NCBI GenBank assembly: GCA_022829145.1
Contig: CM040746.1
Span: 16,366,290 to 16,430,289, forward strand
DNA from: Albula goreensis
Lineage: Eukaryota > Chordata > Actinopteri > Albuliformes > Albulidae
Direction: 5' to 3'
Length of the DNA: 64,000 nucleotides
Below, piece after piece: positions 1 through 31,525 of the stretch; the stretch's first letter is position 1, and each line of letters begins with the position of its first letter. A program made the translations under genes and the position numbers. The notes beneath the pieces were generated by a model, which was given only the letters and a program-made list of their open reading frames with translations, ran no database searches and was not told the DNA's origin.

Positions 1-240
1 ACTCCATTCAGACTAGCTCAAGGAAGCAGACAGGGTGCAAATGGGGGTTGAGGAAGATGTGGGGAAAGATGGAAACCATGAGTTCCATTGGGTAAACGAC
101 ACTACAGTTTCCTGTAATCATAAAGGAAGAGTAGGAGGAATACCTGTTCACTCTCATTAAAAACATGCATATGCACACGCTGTCATAGAGTTTGAGTAAT
201 TCAGCAAGGCTATCATCTTTAAATACACCAACTTTCAACG

Positions 241-242
<2 letters not shown>

Positions 243-284
<42 letters not shown>
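243..284. repeat. (CA)n microsatellite
   Basis: About 21 uninterrupted CA units, followed by interrupted CA-rich sequence to about 320. Confidence 0.97.
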
Positions 285-286
<2 letters not shown>

Positions 287-1179
287 TATTCAGTACTCAA
301 TGCATGCACACATACACACAACACCATATAAAGTAAGAAAATAAAAATAAGCATTGTGGTAAAATGTAGTGTTAGCAAATAGGAAAGGAGACACCAACTA
401 ACAATAATGGGGCTTTGTGGCAGGGCAGAGTTGGGGGGGCTGACCTGAAAGAGATGAAACAAGGGGAAGAAGAGAAAGCAAAGCGGCATCTATTAGATGT
501 CAGCGGGCTTTTGTGTTCATGTCAATGACTGCGGATTAAAGTATTTGAAATAATCTTATTGAGGCAGTGAAAGGTCTCCTGTGCAGAAGAGGCAGAGTGA
601 GCAGAGGACCATATGGCAACACGAGAAAGCAGGCCCTATTATACTGTGAGTTATAGAGGATGGGACGCTGCTCTCTGCCCCACACAGGGACATACAGATA
701 CAGAGACAGGCACAGTGGTACACGCTCATACAGTTACACACCCAATTGACCACGTTCATGTGTTGTGAATTTGTAGACAAATCACACACACTCATTCAAC
801 TATACACATCACATGCTCATAGGTACACACATATAGTCCTAAACACACTATTTATAAGCATAGTTGCACTTACAAACACAGAGAGACAGACAGTTTTCTA
901 CATAAACTCCACAAAAAAACAGACACATTCTCAAAGTCCCTCTCCTCTCAATGAAAGCTGATTTATACCTCTCCTGACTGATTCGTTGGTCTAAAATAAT
1001 ACCAAAAAAATGCAATCAAAGATAAACTCATATAAAACTGGAAGTATCCCAGTGCACTTAAATGAATGCTTTTTTCAGGCAATGGATATAGCACAGTGTA
1101 TGCTTACACATTGCAGATAGAAGCCCCAGAAAAGTATGAGATTTGTTCTTTTAACAATATAATAAGGGATCATTAGTTA

Positions 1180-1400
1180 ACTATATTTTTCTACATTCCT
1201 TAGGTTTTGCTAGAGTGGCCTATTCTTGTGTCTTATGAGAGAAATCTAATTAGGAAATCACTCTCATTACTCATCCAGAAGAATTAGCGCTAGCCTGGCT
1301 AATTACTGCTGTAAAATCTAATCATCTCTTTGAAACAAGAGCACCCTAATGAGCTCTTATTTATTGAACTAAATAACTTCAAGGGAAGACAGAGGTTGGA
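1180..1400. promoter_or_regulatory. Candidate conserved non-coding element (homeodomain-type motifs)
   Basis: A non-repetitive AT-rich block in ebf1 intron 6 with several TAAT cores in about 120 bp: TCTAATTAGG, GGCTAATTACTG, AATCTAATCATC and CCTAATGAGCTC. This composition is typical of deeply conserved enhancers around developmental transcription factor genes. Conservation itself cannot be seen from one sequence. Confidence 0.4.
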
Positions 1401-4366
1401 AACGCTATTTTTTTATGCATTCAGGGGAAATAATAATTCATAATTGAGTCTGTTTCAGCCAGCAGTTGTTTGTTTGTTGGGAACCCAAAAAAAAAAATAC
1501 TGCCGAGGAGCTATCGGTACAAAATGAGTTTACCAGTAATTTTATTTCCTATTTATTCGTGTTTTCCCATGACCTATTTTCTCATTCTGAAGAAACGTGT
1601 TACAGAGAGGAAAAGGAATATTTTTAATTTGGCGTCAATTAATGATGCCCTCACACCTGAGCCATGGGTTTCCATGCCAACCTGGCCGGGAGGGGGAGAC
1701 TGGGTTGTGCGGAGGGAAGCTGCTCTAACATCCTGAGCAAGCGGATAGATTAGTCCCAGAGCCCACACTGGTAGTAGTATTTTTCCTAGAAAAATGTCAT
1801 ATCCATAGCACTGTTACATTATGAATTAGACACTGAGGATAAGAGTGGCTCTCAAATCCTCAAACAAACTTTTTGGCTTTAAAGTTAGTGTGGGCTCCTC
1901 TGAACACTGATCTCAGTCATGAGAGCGATCGGTAGGCCGTGCTCATCAGGCGCTGTTTGTGCAGTGGAGTTGAAGCCACGTGGCAGGGGTGCAGCTGTCT
2001 CCAGGAGCTCTGAAGCGTTCTGGCCCAGCGAAGCGGAAGAGGCGGCAGCGAACGGACACGGGAGCCAGGTAGGCCTTGACTCAATCCACCAATGATGGAG
2101 GCATTGAGAGCTCAGGACAGCTGATCCGCCACTGTGCTCATCTGACAGTACAGGTCAGTGACTCATTAACAGAAACACACACACTCTTTTTATCGCGCTT
2201 TCTCCCTCGCTCTCTCACAAACACAAATGGGCACATGCACGCATACACATACATGTGCACAGAAACACAAATACACATGTATGTGCACAAACAAGTGTAT
2301 GTGTACACTCACTTAAACACAAAGCACACAAGCTCATGTGTACATGCATGCAAACACACACTCATCATTTACACACATACAATTACTGACATGCACTTCT
2401 GCAACAATGTCTACCCCTATATATAATCACACCCAGGGTAATGCATAAACACCCCATACACTCTCAGAATAAAAAGACTCTGAGGTGCCTCTGAACATTG
2501 TTTTGAAAGACTCCCAATTACCAACTAATTTAATGTCCTTAATCCTTATGTATGGCACTCTTTTACACATAAAACATTTAATAAACTTCATATACAGTAT
2601 TTACCATTTGAATGAAAATGCCTGGCTCAACACATAAATCATATTCAACTGTTAGTTAGTTTGTCTGGAGATGATTGAAATAAATATTATTATTATTTGA
2701 TTGGGTAAGGGTAAACATTTTAAGCAAACCTCAGATCCAAAGAACAGCACAGTGGAAAGTGTGATGCATCACTATCCTCCTTCTGGGTTCATTTTTACAA
2801 AAAGAGCTACCGCCCACCTCCACTTATCTCGTCCACATGAGAAAAGCCACCGATCGGAATGGCTGTGCCGCAAAACAATAACTCTTGTGTAAACAAATGC
2901 ATTTCTCACCCACATAAATCAAAAGCCCATTTTTTCTTTTCAATTGATCGTAAATTCTTTGAACTGTGGGGCTTTGATTTGTGGGATTTTATAGTCCCCG
3001 GTGGAGAGGGGAGCATGACGCTGGTCGCAGAGGCTTGGACGGAGAGCTCATGGCCCAGCGCCTCTAACCAGGGGCCAGCCAATGGCTTTAGAACATATGC
3101 TGCCAGTAAGTATGGTCTATAACAGGCAAAAAAATAGCTTTTTAAACCATTGTGTGCTAATGAAAGTGTTGTCTACAACCAATCAAAAAAGCAAATCTAG
3201 ATAGGTAGAATAAAATACAGGATTCTTACTGGCCTTTATGACAAAAGTCATATGCTCTTTTATGGACACTGGCTGGAAAGCATTTGGAATAATTCAATAA
3301 GATCTAGGTGTGGCACACATCCAACACCATTTAACAGGGTGGTTACTGTAACAACCTGAGGCTGTGTGTGGTGATTTTACCCATTTCAGTCCATATCATC
3401 AACATCACCACAGTCACCAGCATAACAATCACAACTGCCACCACTGTTAGACAGCCCCACTGAAAATAAAATGTGCAAGCTCAGGCTATACTGGTGCAGC
3501 AGCTGAGAGGGAGACTCCCTGTGCACTTCCACCCTGGAGGGGAGAAGAGAAGGGCCTCTGGCTCTTTGGCACATAATGTTTCACAGTCCATTATGTCTGT
3601 GTGTTTTAGTAACGAGAGACGAGAGGGTCCACTTCTCTGTTTCTATATTGCTGGAGGTGCAAGAGAATCACAGCTACCCTACATGAACCCCTGCACACTG
3701 CGGTACCACATAACCTAGGGTTGGTATATTACTCTGCACTGAAGTCTCACCACACTCTGTGCATTAGGACAGGACAGCATGATCCACTGTTTACATCACT
3801 GTGGCATTGGTTATACCGACAGGCATCATATAACAGTGATACATCCCTCATGTGTATTATCTGCTCACAAGCATGTTTAACAGTGCCACTGATCTCAGAG
3901 GGCAAACAGAGGTGCAAGGCTCAAACCATTTTCCTGACGCAGCAATCTCATTGGGTTCTCTTTTGCCTATCAAGACACTATGACACTTTTTATCACACCT
4001 GCAGAGGTGCTAAGCAAGAACGGTCTCTGATCACAAATTCACAGCCTGCAGGGCCGTTGCCAGCTCCTCTGATCATGCAGCTTTCAGATGTATATTTCCT
4101 CTTACCTCTCTAGTTAACAATAGACAGAGGAACCAGACAGACACCTTTTTTGTCTTGACATCTCAGCTCATTGGACACAGGGACAGATTTTCAGGCACAC
4201 ACCCTGAGGAGTGAGCAACAACCCCTGAGCACACACACGCCTTCTATCATCTCGGCAACAGCGGCCGGAGTCTGAAGGCTGAGGTGCCAGAAATGGTAAT
4301 GATCACTTCATAACAAGGTCGGATCGAGGTCACGGCACGATGATGGTGGAGGAGGAGGCCCCCTTA

Positions 4367-22055
<17,689 letters not shown>

Positions 22056-22900
22056 GAAAACAGCCTTTTTGTCTCTCACTCTCTGTCTGTTGTGCTATTC
22101 CCCGGCCCAGCGTCTTATGTTCGCCGGTAAATGATTCGCAGCGCGTGGACGAGATTAGTATCTTCTGTGCAGGTGTCTTCTTGTCCACTTATCTCTCTTT
22201 CAAAAACACCAATATAAAAACAAAAAGTGTGAAAAGAAGCGCAAACTGTCAAAATCCAGGTTTAGGCGCACAACTCAGGAGCGTCACAAATACGAACAAC
22301 ATCAACAACAACAACAAAAATTAAAAATAAAAAATGAACTGTAATGCAAGGAGGCAAAATGAAGAGACGCTCACTTGAGGGTTCCCGATGTCCCCTCTGT
22401 ATTAAGAAAGAGACTTAGTATAAAAAAAGCTCTGATGTCAATTTAAGTAACAATAGGATCAACTACAGCTTTCAGTCTGGGCAAGATCAAATGTCATCAT
22501 CCACTGACAAGTTTTTTTTTCCTTCCTTCTTTCTATTTTCCAGCAAAGAGCTTTCTCTGGTAAAAATCAAATGAATGAGAAATAGGAAATGAAGAAGAAG
22601 AGGTGGACCCTTGTGGATGCAGATCCCGCGTTGCTCCCCTTGTTAAAATGGGAGTGATTTGTGTCCCTTCCCTAAGGAATCCGATTTGGCTATCTCTGGG
22701 AACTAAACACAAGCACACTAACCCCAAAGGGGAGAGGGAGTGACTGTGCGTGTGGAGGCCGCCCCCCAACACAGGCATGGCCAGACTCCGATTCGCGATT
22801 AACCAACCAGCACTCCCATAGCCAAATTACATATGTAAGCCCGCCCCCTTCTTTAACAAACAGCAGCATTTCAAGTCAAAGAACGCCAAAAATTAAGTTT
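22056..22900 (-). promoter_or_regulatory. ebf1: ebf1 5' UTR and proximal promoter region
   Basis: Sequence directly upstream of the ebf1 ATG. A GC box (GGGGGCGGG on the minus strand, about 22,841-22,850) sits about 790 bp upstream of the ATG, next to unique AT-rich sequence with CATATGTAAT. No clear TATA box was identified, and the transcription start cannot be fixed. A second GC box lies at about 24,171-24,180. Confidence 0.45.
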
Positions 22901-25263
22901 TTAACGCCAGATGTCACAGAGCTAACTGTGCGCCCAGTGCCACGGAATCGCGCCGCATTCAGACGACTGTACTTCGTGATCATTTAATAATTTGTCCAGA
23001 CACATCGCGTTAGCAACTGCAATGCTAGCCCATCCGAGGTAAAATACTACTTCCACAGCGGTAGCATCAGCAGCAACGGTACTGTACCTTACGGTGCTCT
23101 AGCCTGACAGCTGAATGAAGGCAACCGTCAACCGACACACTTCTCTCTTACATTGATCCTCGAAACCGTTCGGACTCCTGATTTTTCGTCCGCCTGATGT
23201 GCAACACCATTCAACAGCATCTGTAAAAGTGCTTCCAAATTGATTTCCGGCTGAACTGAAATGCAGAAATAGAGTGCGTAAATAACGAGAGCAACTTCCC
23301 AGTGTTTCTCCTGTACGTGTTAAACGGTAATCCGTGTCCTTTCTCATATATTTGTCAGGGTTGAATTTGTGCGCTCTGAAGCTGGCTGTTCCTTATAACC
23401 GACAATGTCACAAATTATAGGCTAAGGACAACAGAGGGCTTTATGGAGATTCGTAGGTCCTGGAAAACCGCTAGATTTTGTTTTGGAGAAAATCTCCACA
23501 TTTAGGTCTGAAATTGTGCTGATAACCAATTTAGACAGCCATTTAAACATATTACAATTAACAAAGACAACACGTCTTAAAACACCACACTTGCACTGAT
23601 TTTCGGATTTTAATTTAACTTTAACCTCTAGTTCGAGGTTGTACAAAGGAAATTCTAACTTTTTACATATGATAAAATAAATGAATTATGGACGTAATCC
23701 CAAATCTTAATCTAGCGACCCACTATGATTCGGTCATTTACACGATTTTGTAGACTACACATTTGTTATGTAGAGTTTACGTTGTTTGGAAGGAAATGTT
23801 ACTGTATAGATACTGGTTTTAAAAGCTTGGTCTGCGTTTCTGCCTTTCCCCTTTGACATTAAGTTCTCGCTCACATAGGCAAATGCAATCAATCACAAAA
23901 TGTGTCAAAGTTGCACTTTCTCCCGCTGGCCCGAGGAACAGACTCGGTCTCGTCTATCTCGATTCTCTCTTTTGCTTAAGATATGATTTTCTGCACGCGT
24001 GGAAGTAATTGTGTAAGACTTCATGCTGCCAGCTGCATTAGTCAACGATTTTGGAGCGTGTGGAGGCTTCACATTATTTATTTTTTTTGTCTTTTAAAAA
24101 GTCAGTACTTAAAATCAAATCTATAAAGAGACTGGGAAAAGGAATAAAATTTATTCACTGTAAAGTTACTCCGCCCCCTCTATTCTGAGGAAATATGAAC
24201 AAGACAAAATCTCAAACAGCATTGTGGTTGGTGTAAGATGTTTTGTTTCAATGCTATGGTGACGATTAAAATACCGTTCTTTAACTTCAAAAAAAGCCGC
24301 CTCCCCCTTTTATGTGGCGTGGGATTATTCGGTATAGCTTTTGGTACGTGTCCTTCCAACAGAAAATATTTAACATTCTTATCGCTTCATTTAATTTTGC
24401 CTGTTGTTTTTATTTATGTATCTTTAGTTCATGGAACGCCTGTCACAATGATGAAAATACATACTTGTTTTTAATTTTTTTTTTAAATGAAATATGGAAT
24501 TTATCAGTAATTGGGTTAAATAAAATAACATTAAAGTATATTAAAATGCCTATTTTATCATTGTGATTTGTTAATTTATGGAATATTTATTTCAGTAGCG
24601 ACAGCAATGAAAAAAATGTATCTGTGCTGGCATTTCTTTTTAAATTCTCAATATAATTTATATTCTGTGCTGAAGACAAACGTTTGATAATAGACCATTA
24701 CGAAAATAGCCTCTGTGCAAAAACTATTTTCTAACACATTATCATAATGCGGACAGTTCCGCAAATGACGAATTTCCGATGGAGTGCGACTGTACAAAAC
24801 TGACCGCAATCCACTGTGCTCTTGAACCCGCTTATCAAAACACCTTTACCTAAGAATCGATTCATGAAGGTGTCAGATGATTTTTCCCTGTCCCTTGATA
24901 CTGTATTTACGTACCCGAGTGAATCGAAAATGCCCACACTTAATTTATTCCAATTAATTAAATAACATTTTTAACACAAAACCCACGTCTAAAGCAGCAT
25001 CTGAAATGTCCCATTTTCAATACCTCTCGCAACGTTTCAGTTACTTAGTCTTAATTTTATAAAATTATAATACCAGCCGTATCTGAGAGGTGAAAATATG
25101 AATGGCGATTTAACTGCATTTTTTATTAGGACATACTAGGGTATGTCCGGTACGCGCACAGTAATTCGCGCACCTATTTTACACAGAGCGCGAGGACTAT
25201 AAAGACCTGTAAAGCGTGAATAATATTGCAATTAAGTAAAAGGTAATATAGACGCCATCCGTT

Positions 25264-25268
25264 ATATT

Positions 25269-25340
<72 letters not shown>

Positions 25341-25363
25341 CACACACATACACACACACATAC
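25264..25363. repeat. Compound (TA)n-(CA)n microsatellite
   Basis: About 70 bp of TA repeat followed by TACATACA/CACACA units. It is self-complementary and likely to form cruciform-prone DNA. Confidence 0.95.
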
Positions 25364-25571
25364 AGGGATTGGAAGGTTATTTAGAGATGAAACCATGAAC
25401 AAATGGAAAAACTACAAATTATAGAGATATTTACTTGCTTAGACTGATGGATAGATATGAGGATGGATAGATATACATTGAGATATAATAGCATACAAGG
25501 AGGCAGACTGACAGACAGGTATTCAGATAGATAGATAGATGGATGACAATTGATCGTCCACAAAAATGTGG

Positions 25572-25577
<6 letters not shown>

Positions 25578-25603
<26 letters not shown>
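25578..25603. repeat. (CA)n microsatellite
   Basis: About 13 CA units. Confidence 0.95.
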
Positions 25604-27774
25604 TGAGATATGAGATCCCAGGCCACCCTTCAGCAAAGCCATTTGATTTTACCCTTCTACACTACAGTGAGCTGCCAGTCTGACAGACAGACAGACAAAC
25701 AGACGGCAGCGTGTCCAGGCCCCCCTGGGCCCGCAGTATTTATATCCCTGGGCCAAAATGAGACCCCGACAGAGATACTGCAACTATAAAAGGAATCTCA
25801 GAATTCAATAACAAAGATATTTAGAGACAGCTCTGCCCTGATGATTTAACACTTTGAGAACGTTGATCCCAACATGTGTCAATCTACAGAGGTCAGCTGA
25901 TACAGTCCTTGGTTTCTATCAAAAGCTGTTCAATACACTACACACTCAGTCACTCTTCAGTTTCTGTGAGCTTATTCAAATGTCTATGTGTATCTGTCCC
26001 ATATCCAACCAATAATACCACTGAAATGGTGTGATTCCATTAAAAAGAGTCACCGCCATTAATATTGCAGGGATTATAATTTTTCTAAACAATCTCACAC
26101 AGTGGGCCTCTGCTGTGCACTCTGAATCTGCGTGACTGCGGATAATATAAGCTACATGGTGATACGTATCCCAGTTCAAGAGCAAGCTGCAGAACACATA
26201 TATTAAACTCATGATATTTTGATTTGTTGGCTAGCGTCCAAGGGGCAAAATTGCAAGAGAAATGGCCATGAAATTAGTGACATTTATGTGCATTTCTTTG
26301 TGATCATCACCTGTAACATGTAGCTAGTTTGTTACTCATCGAGTACTGCCTTGATGCATTTACAGCCCAAAGTTAAGTCAACGATTGTCTCTCCTTATTA
26401 AGCCTTGTGTCCCCTATTGCCCAGGGTTTCCCTCGGAAGACTGAGTGATCAGGGAGCAGGGGAGAGACTTGCGGAGGCTCAACGGAGAGACGGAGAGAGA
26501 CCCAGTGAATGTGCATATCCATTATTCCTTATGAACCTGTCCCGTGTCAGGCTAGTGGAGATGCGGGGGCCTTCTGAGGGTTCATTAGGAGCGTGCCGGG
26601 GTTCCTGTGATAGATTTCTGTGCCTCGCTAGTGTCTCTCCTGAGCAATTTGAACTCGCCCCTCCCCAAAAATAAAGACAGAATCCCTGTCTCCGTCTGCA
26701 CAGGGAAGTCCTCCTGAAGACATGGGTGCGTACTGAGAGTCACATCAGTTTTTCTCTTATTATTCCTCATAACAAAGTCCCTTTCCTGTCTGTATTTTTT
26801 TATTTTTATTTTTTGTCTCTTTTGACATTTTTGCTGTTTTAATGTTTACTGAATTGTGGATGATTTTTTTCAATGAACAAAATGTATTTCCAAAAAAGAT
26901 ATTTTCTATAATATATAAGATCCTATGAACCATTTTTACATCATCTACTAAATGGCACAGTGTGTGATTTTAATCAAACTCAGTAAAAAAAATATTGTTA
27001 TATCTTTAGAGAATTAACTGAAGATAGGCCTTTTGCATAAATACATAAATCCCCTTTTTATCCGAGGTATGGTTTGTGTGAAGTATTTAAATGGCCCTGT
27101 TCTGAATTAAGCATCTTGTCTTTTATCTGTCTATATTTGAAATTTGGAATTCATTGAACAAACAGATGTTCATGTAAATCACGAAGTTATGTTGATGCTT
27201 TAGTAATAACCTTAATTAATTGGAGAATCGTAAAAAGCAGGCCCGTTATACAACGAGACACATGTCACAAATAAGATATAGGCTAGATTTTAATTCCTAG
27301 ACCTTATGTCGACCGAGATGTTTTCTAAATGAACAACGTTAAAACGCTCTGTTGGTTAGGCTAAGTCTCACATTTCATTTTTAGAGATATTTTGCTATAA
27401 ATGTATTTTTATTACAATAAATGGGGCCATGAGGTAACCGTAATTTGAGATGCAGCTGATATATAAAGCAAGCCCTGACTGATTCCTTTACTAATTCTGA
27501 TTTACTGCGGTTTTGTTATAATTATAATATATGTTTCAAACACATAAGCGTATGACCTCATACTATACTGTTGTGGTGAATCTTGGTGCTGTGGTTTCTC
27601 GCAATATTGTTTTGTTATTTGGTAAAGTTTGCTTTAGAAATTACACGTCTTTATTTACTCTCCCATGATGATGACCGCACATGAATATTTTCGTAAATCA
27701 CAGACTTGGGCATTTCGGCGTTAGGTAGATTTTAACTGTAAACACATTAAAACCAATGGAATTGCAACGCAATG

Positions 27775-27790
27775 TCTCCCTCTTGTGGCC
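27775..27790 (-). promoter_or_regulatory. CTCF-like motif, pointing left
   Basis: The minus strand reads GGCCACAAGAGGGAG, a partial match to the CTCF core CCANNAGRGGGC. Weak alone; listed because of the cluster between the two genes. Confidence 0.25.
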
Positions 27791-28382
27791 ACAGGTAATA
27801 GTTATATTTAGATTTAGATTGAAGTTCAGCACTTGGAGACAAAATTTCACGTGTCATGGAAATGCACGACAAAATACTAGCAGAGTATTGTTCTAAGACA
27901 AAAGAGACCAAAAGCCAAAAATATGCTTTTTTTTTAGATTATTGTGTTTGGATAAGTAGTCCACTAAACTGTAATATGATAGGAAATCACTTCAAATGCG
28001 TCAATAAACAATTACATTTTTTAACCAAAACTATCAAATTTTAGTACACTAATTTAGAGAAATTTATTAGAATATACTCTACTTCAGAACGCGATGACTG
28101 ACATAATAGGAGAAATCTATAATTACATGGTCCCTTCCGCCAAAAATGATTAACATGGGGGTGCTAAGCCTGTGTCTATTTAAAATACAAACTGAACACT
28201 AAAGATGTATTTTTGTTGGTTATTTAACGTAAGAAAACGAACACAGGTAAAATACAAAACAAATATAGGATATGGCATTTCAACGGTCAAACCTTAAAAT
28301 CAGAAAACTGAACGAATCGCTGATTGAAGCCCTTACTGTAATTCTGTAACAGCGAAAGTCCTATTTAACTCTAGTGGAGTAA

Positions 28383-28398
28383 CAGCGCCCTCTGACGG
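28383..28398 (-). promoter_or_regulatory. CTCF-like motif, pointing left
   Basis: The minus strand reads CCGTCAGAGGGCGCTG, close to the CTCF consensus (CCACCAGGGGGCGCTG). Confidence 0.4.
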
Positions 28399-29359
28399 TA
28401 AAAGTGAGTTTACCCGAAACACTGCAGGCTTTTCCCTTGGTCTTCAACAGATAAACTGTTTAAAAACGTACATTGTTCCTGAATAGTTACTCAGAAACGC
28501 CATTTTCGAAACAAGATGTGTGAAAATAAACGGTACTACAAATCATGTTTAAAGATGACTGTCTTTTTACACTAATTTCCCCCATCCTAAATTAAAATAA
28601 ATTTTCTGATCATTAAAGGTAATTTGAACGTGCAGAAGAAGCGAAGTCCGTAAGAGCGGATAGTGAGGATATGGCAATTCTGCTATCGTTTCCAGGCTTT
28701 AATGAAGGGGGGAAAGCAAAAACAGTAACTGCTTTCTCTATTCACACAGTCTCTGACTTGATGCCTCTTTACAAGAGGTCTGTGTCAAGGCTAACTGAAT
28801 GAGGGTAGGTGAGGGGGCACCCTGTGATTCAGTGATGTGTCCTTCTCTTTCTGTTCCTGTTTTGGCCTCTAAAGGGAGTTATGGTCTCCAACAGGAAATC
28901 CTGGTCATGCATCACCCCTCTCTTCTTTATCCCAGGCTCAGTTCATACTGATGGGCAAAACTCAACACGGGCAGAGAAAGCTGTAGAATGTTGAGGTAGA
29001 TCAGAAGGTTGACTTTGTATCCCCATAGGTGTGTTCATGTTTACGCTCACAAAATAATCACACAAATTGATGGAATACCTCGAGATTCACAACCTTCACA
29101 AACTCAAATACACTCTGACAGAATTCACAACAAACCTAATGGTAAGAACACAATGACCACCTTTACTATGGTTCCTCACCTCACTAAAGTAGCAGCCTGC
29201 AAGTGCACAAAACAATAGTCTCAGGGTTATTGAGTGGTACATACAGCTAATTTGTGGCATGCACAGACTCTCTTAGGGGTAAGGTAGAAGATATAAGAAA
29301 GGGGGACCTCAAAAATATGTCACAATTGTGATTGAGTGAGAGGGACAAGGCAGGGCAGT

Positions 29360-29446
29360 TGCTCCCCACCTGCACGGATCTGAAGCTAAGCACCGGTTCT
29401 TAGTACAGGGACAGCTCTGTACAAATTGTACCAGTTCTGGTAGGCA
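29360..29446 (+). pseudogene. 5S rRNA-derived relic (SINE3-like or 5S pseudogene)
   Basis: GATCTGAAGCTAAGCA matches 5S rRNA GATCTCGGAAGCTAAGCA (A-box region). TTAGTAC matches the C-box GTTAGTAC. TACCAGTTCTGGTAGGC matches the 3' end TACCGGGTGCTGTAGGC. The C-box to 3' end spacing (22 nt here, 23 nt in 5S) is kept. The 5' third is too diverged to align by eye. The internal promoter is damaged, so transcription is doubtful. Confidence 0.4.
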
Positions 29447-31133
29447 GCTTCCCAGGGCAGAAAAGGTAAGGAGGGCTTCAGCTGATTCAGGCACTACCCA
29501 CCTCAGTGTGACTAATCAACCTTGATGAACATCGAGATGCCTGAGCCAGATTTTTCCTGCTCCTGATCGTCGAGTGACGCCACATGCGCTTGTTTGAGTT
29601 TTCTGATAATAGTAGATAATAGCTCACATTTAATGTTACCTAACCAGACCATCTTGGCAAATCGCTCAGACAGATTACTTGTATTAGTTGAACAGGATAA
29701 AAGGAGTGTGTTTTGTCAACATTCATCTATATTTTAAATACAACAGCTGTTTGCTGGTTACCAAAACTTGGTTCAGAGAGATGACAGCAGTAGATAGCTG
29801 GATAGAACTTTAACTTAAAACTTGAAATGGAAAGATACCAGCTACTGTGAAAAATTATAAGGTCCATAAGTTTCACAGCTGAATAGTTCTGAACAAGCTT
29901 CAAACAAGGACTACTGAACCCTCATTTTGACTAGGACATTGCTGAAAACGATGCAGTGAAAATTCCCCAGCTGCTGCTTCCAGTGAACTGTTTGCATTCA
30001 GTCTCAGCTTCACAAATTAGTCGGCCACATTATGCTTTGAAAAAGTATTAAAGCTAGTGAAAAAGACACTAAACTGGCAACGCTGATTCTCAAATCAGAG
30101 AGGACTACCGACATGCAAAAACAGCTGCATGCAGGTAGGCCTACTAAATGACTGTCGATGCTTTGAAAACATTTTCAGATAAATTATGCTAATCATACAT
30201 CCCTAGTTAAAACATATGCTTGTCCAACCTGTTTATAGTTCTAGCTGAAAGCATAAACATTCTTTTGAAAGCTAAAACTAATACCAGATAACCCTATTGC
30301 ACAAGAGCTCCTCATTTCAGTTGGTTAACTGCAGTTAAAACAATTATTGCTTTCTGGCCACATGCCAGTGTGGAGTCAGTACACATTTTCTGCCAACAAT
30401 AGAATAGTGAATTTGATCTACAATTCCAAATGGGTACATACAATTGGGAAAGACAAGAAATAATTTGAAACTGGATATATGACTTAAGAAAAGTCAGTGT
30501 AAGTGTAGCATATGCAGTTTGCAGTTCCATCTGCCATTTCAATGTGTGGCTGCTTGTTTGGACTCTCATATTTGATGGTGTGTTACACTGTTCACTCAAA
30601 AAGTACAAGTGTACTCAAGAGGAATAAACCATACATTTAACCATAAAATGGTTTGCATGGGCAGTGACAAGACAACTAGTCAACATATTTCTTTTACATT
30701 TCAATTTATTTTGACATTCAACTCTGTAAAATAAAAATGAGACCTCAGGCAAAAATGTATCACAATTGCAACTTGATCAGAATTCAGCGTTCTCATGACC
30801 GCAATCTCATTCATCTGTATTAAAAAAAAAAAAATCTCCATCTTGCCAAATAAAAAAAAACTGTTCAAGAGTATAACTCAAATGATAAAACATACAAAAA
30901 AAATCTAGACGCCATTATTGATGTAAAATTTCTCCTTAGTGGAAATATGTGCAAAAGCTATCAATTTGCTACAAAATAATAAAAAAATGGCATTTGGTGA
31001 GTTTCTTCATACATTGTTAAATGTATTCATGCTCACAAATCCAATAAATGCCAAATAATACTGTTGAAGTAAATTCAATACTTTTTACTTGCACCAATTC
31101 TCAATCCATGGCCAGAAGCTCTTCCCACTTTTA

Positions 31134-31148
31134 CCTATAGAGGGCACC
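31134..31148 (+). promoter_or_regulatory. CTCF-like motif, pointing right
   Basis: CCTATAGAGGGCACC matches CCNNNAGRGGGCRC. Confidence 0.3.
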
Positions 31149-31519
31149 AAAGTGTTCACACGAGCTTCAGACCACTTCACATAAGACGGTGCAGTATTAA
31201 CACTGTATTAGCATTATCAAAACCCCCTTACATCTATGTATATAATTTACTTGCTGCATACACACAAAAATATTTGGTACCTGACAAGACAACTTTGGAG
31301 CATTGCTATAAATTACATTAGTGCAAATGCAGTGGCATCTCTATACAGAAAAAAAATCCCTATAACTACAAATGTTACAAGACCGAGCGTGCTAGCTGAA
31401 GCGTGCTTAAAGCTTCTAGTACATCAACTGCTGTATTTCTAGGTTTACTTCATCACATCCAGTTAGTTGCTTAATAATACTTCTAACTTGGCCTTCCTTT
31501 AACAGTCATGACAAAGACG

Positions 31520-31525
31520 TTTATT
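31520..31525 (-). terminator. rnf145: Candidate rnf145 polyadenylation signal
   Basis: AATAAA on the minus strand, about 2.2 kb downstream of the rnf145 stop codon. A second AATAAA lies at 30,705-30,710. Which is used cannot be told; either would give a long 3' UTR. Confidence 0.35.

Larger units (their letters stand above)
22901..31500. other. Intergenic region upstream of ebf1
   Basis: Mostly AT-rich unique sequence. No family-level coding match on either strand. Contains TA/CA and CA microsatellites (25,264-25,603), GATA-type low complexity (25,440-25,545), CTCF-like motifs, a 5S-derived relic, and unique blocks at 26,220-26,710 and 28,680-28,960 that could be regulatory. The part from about 30,600 rightwards may already be rnf145 3' UTR or flank. 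Confidence 0.7.

Noticed and set aside
1980-2075. GC-richer segment ending GGAGCCAG|GTAGGC, donor-like on the plus strand in ebf1 intron 6
   Set aside because: No matching acceptor, no conserved reading frame, and on the strand opposite ebf1. An antisense non-coding exon cannot be excluded but is unsupported.
22056-22188. A long reading frame upstream of and overlapping the ebf1 start in another frame
   Set aside because: Its first codon at 22,188 is GTG, not ATG, so it is not a credible upstream ORF in a vertebrate mRNA.
26405-26674. Plus-strand ORF of 89 codons in the intergenic region
   Set aside because: No recognisable domain, no convincing start context and no flanking splice sites tied to other coding sequence.
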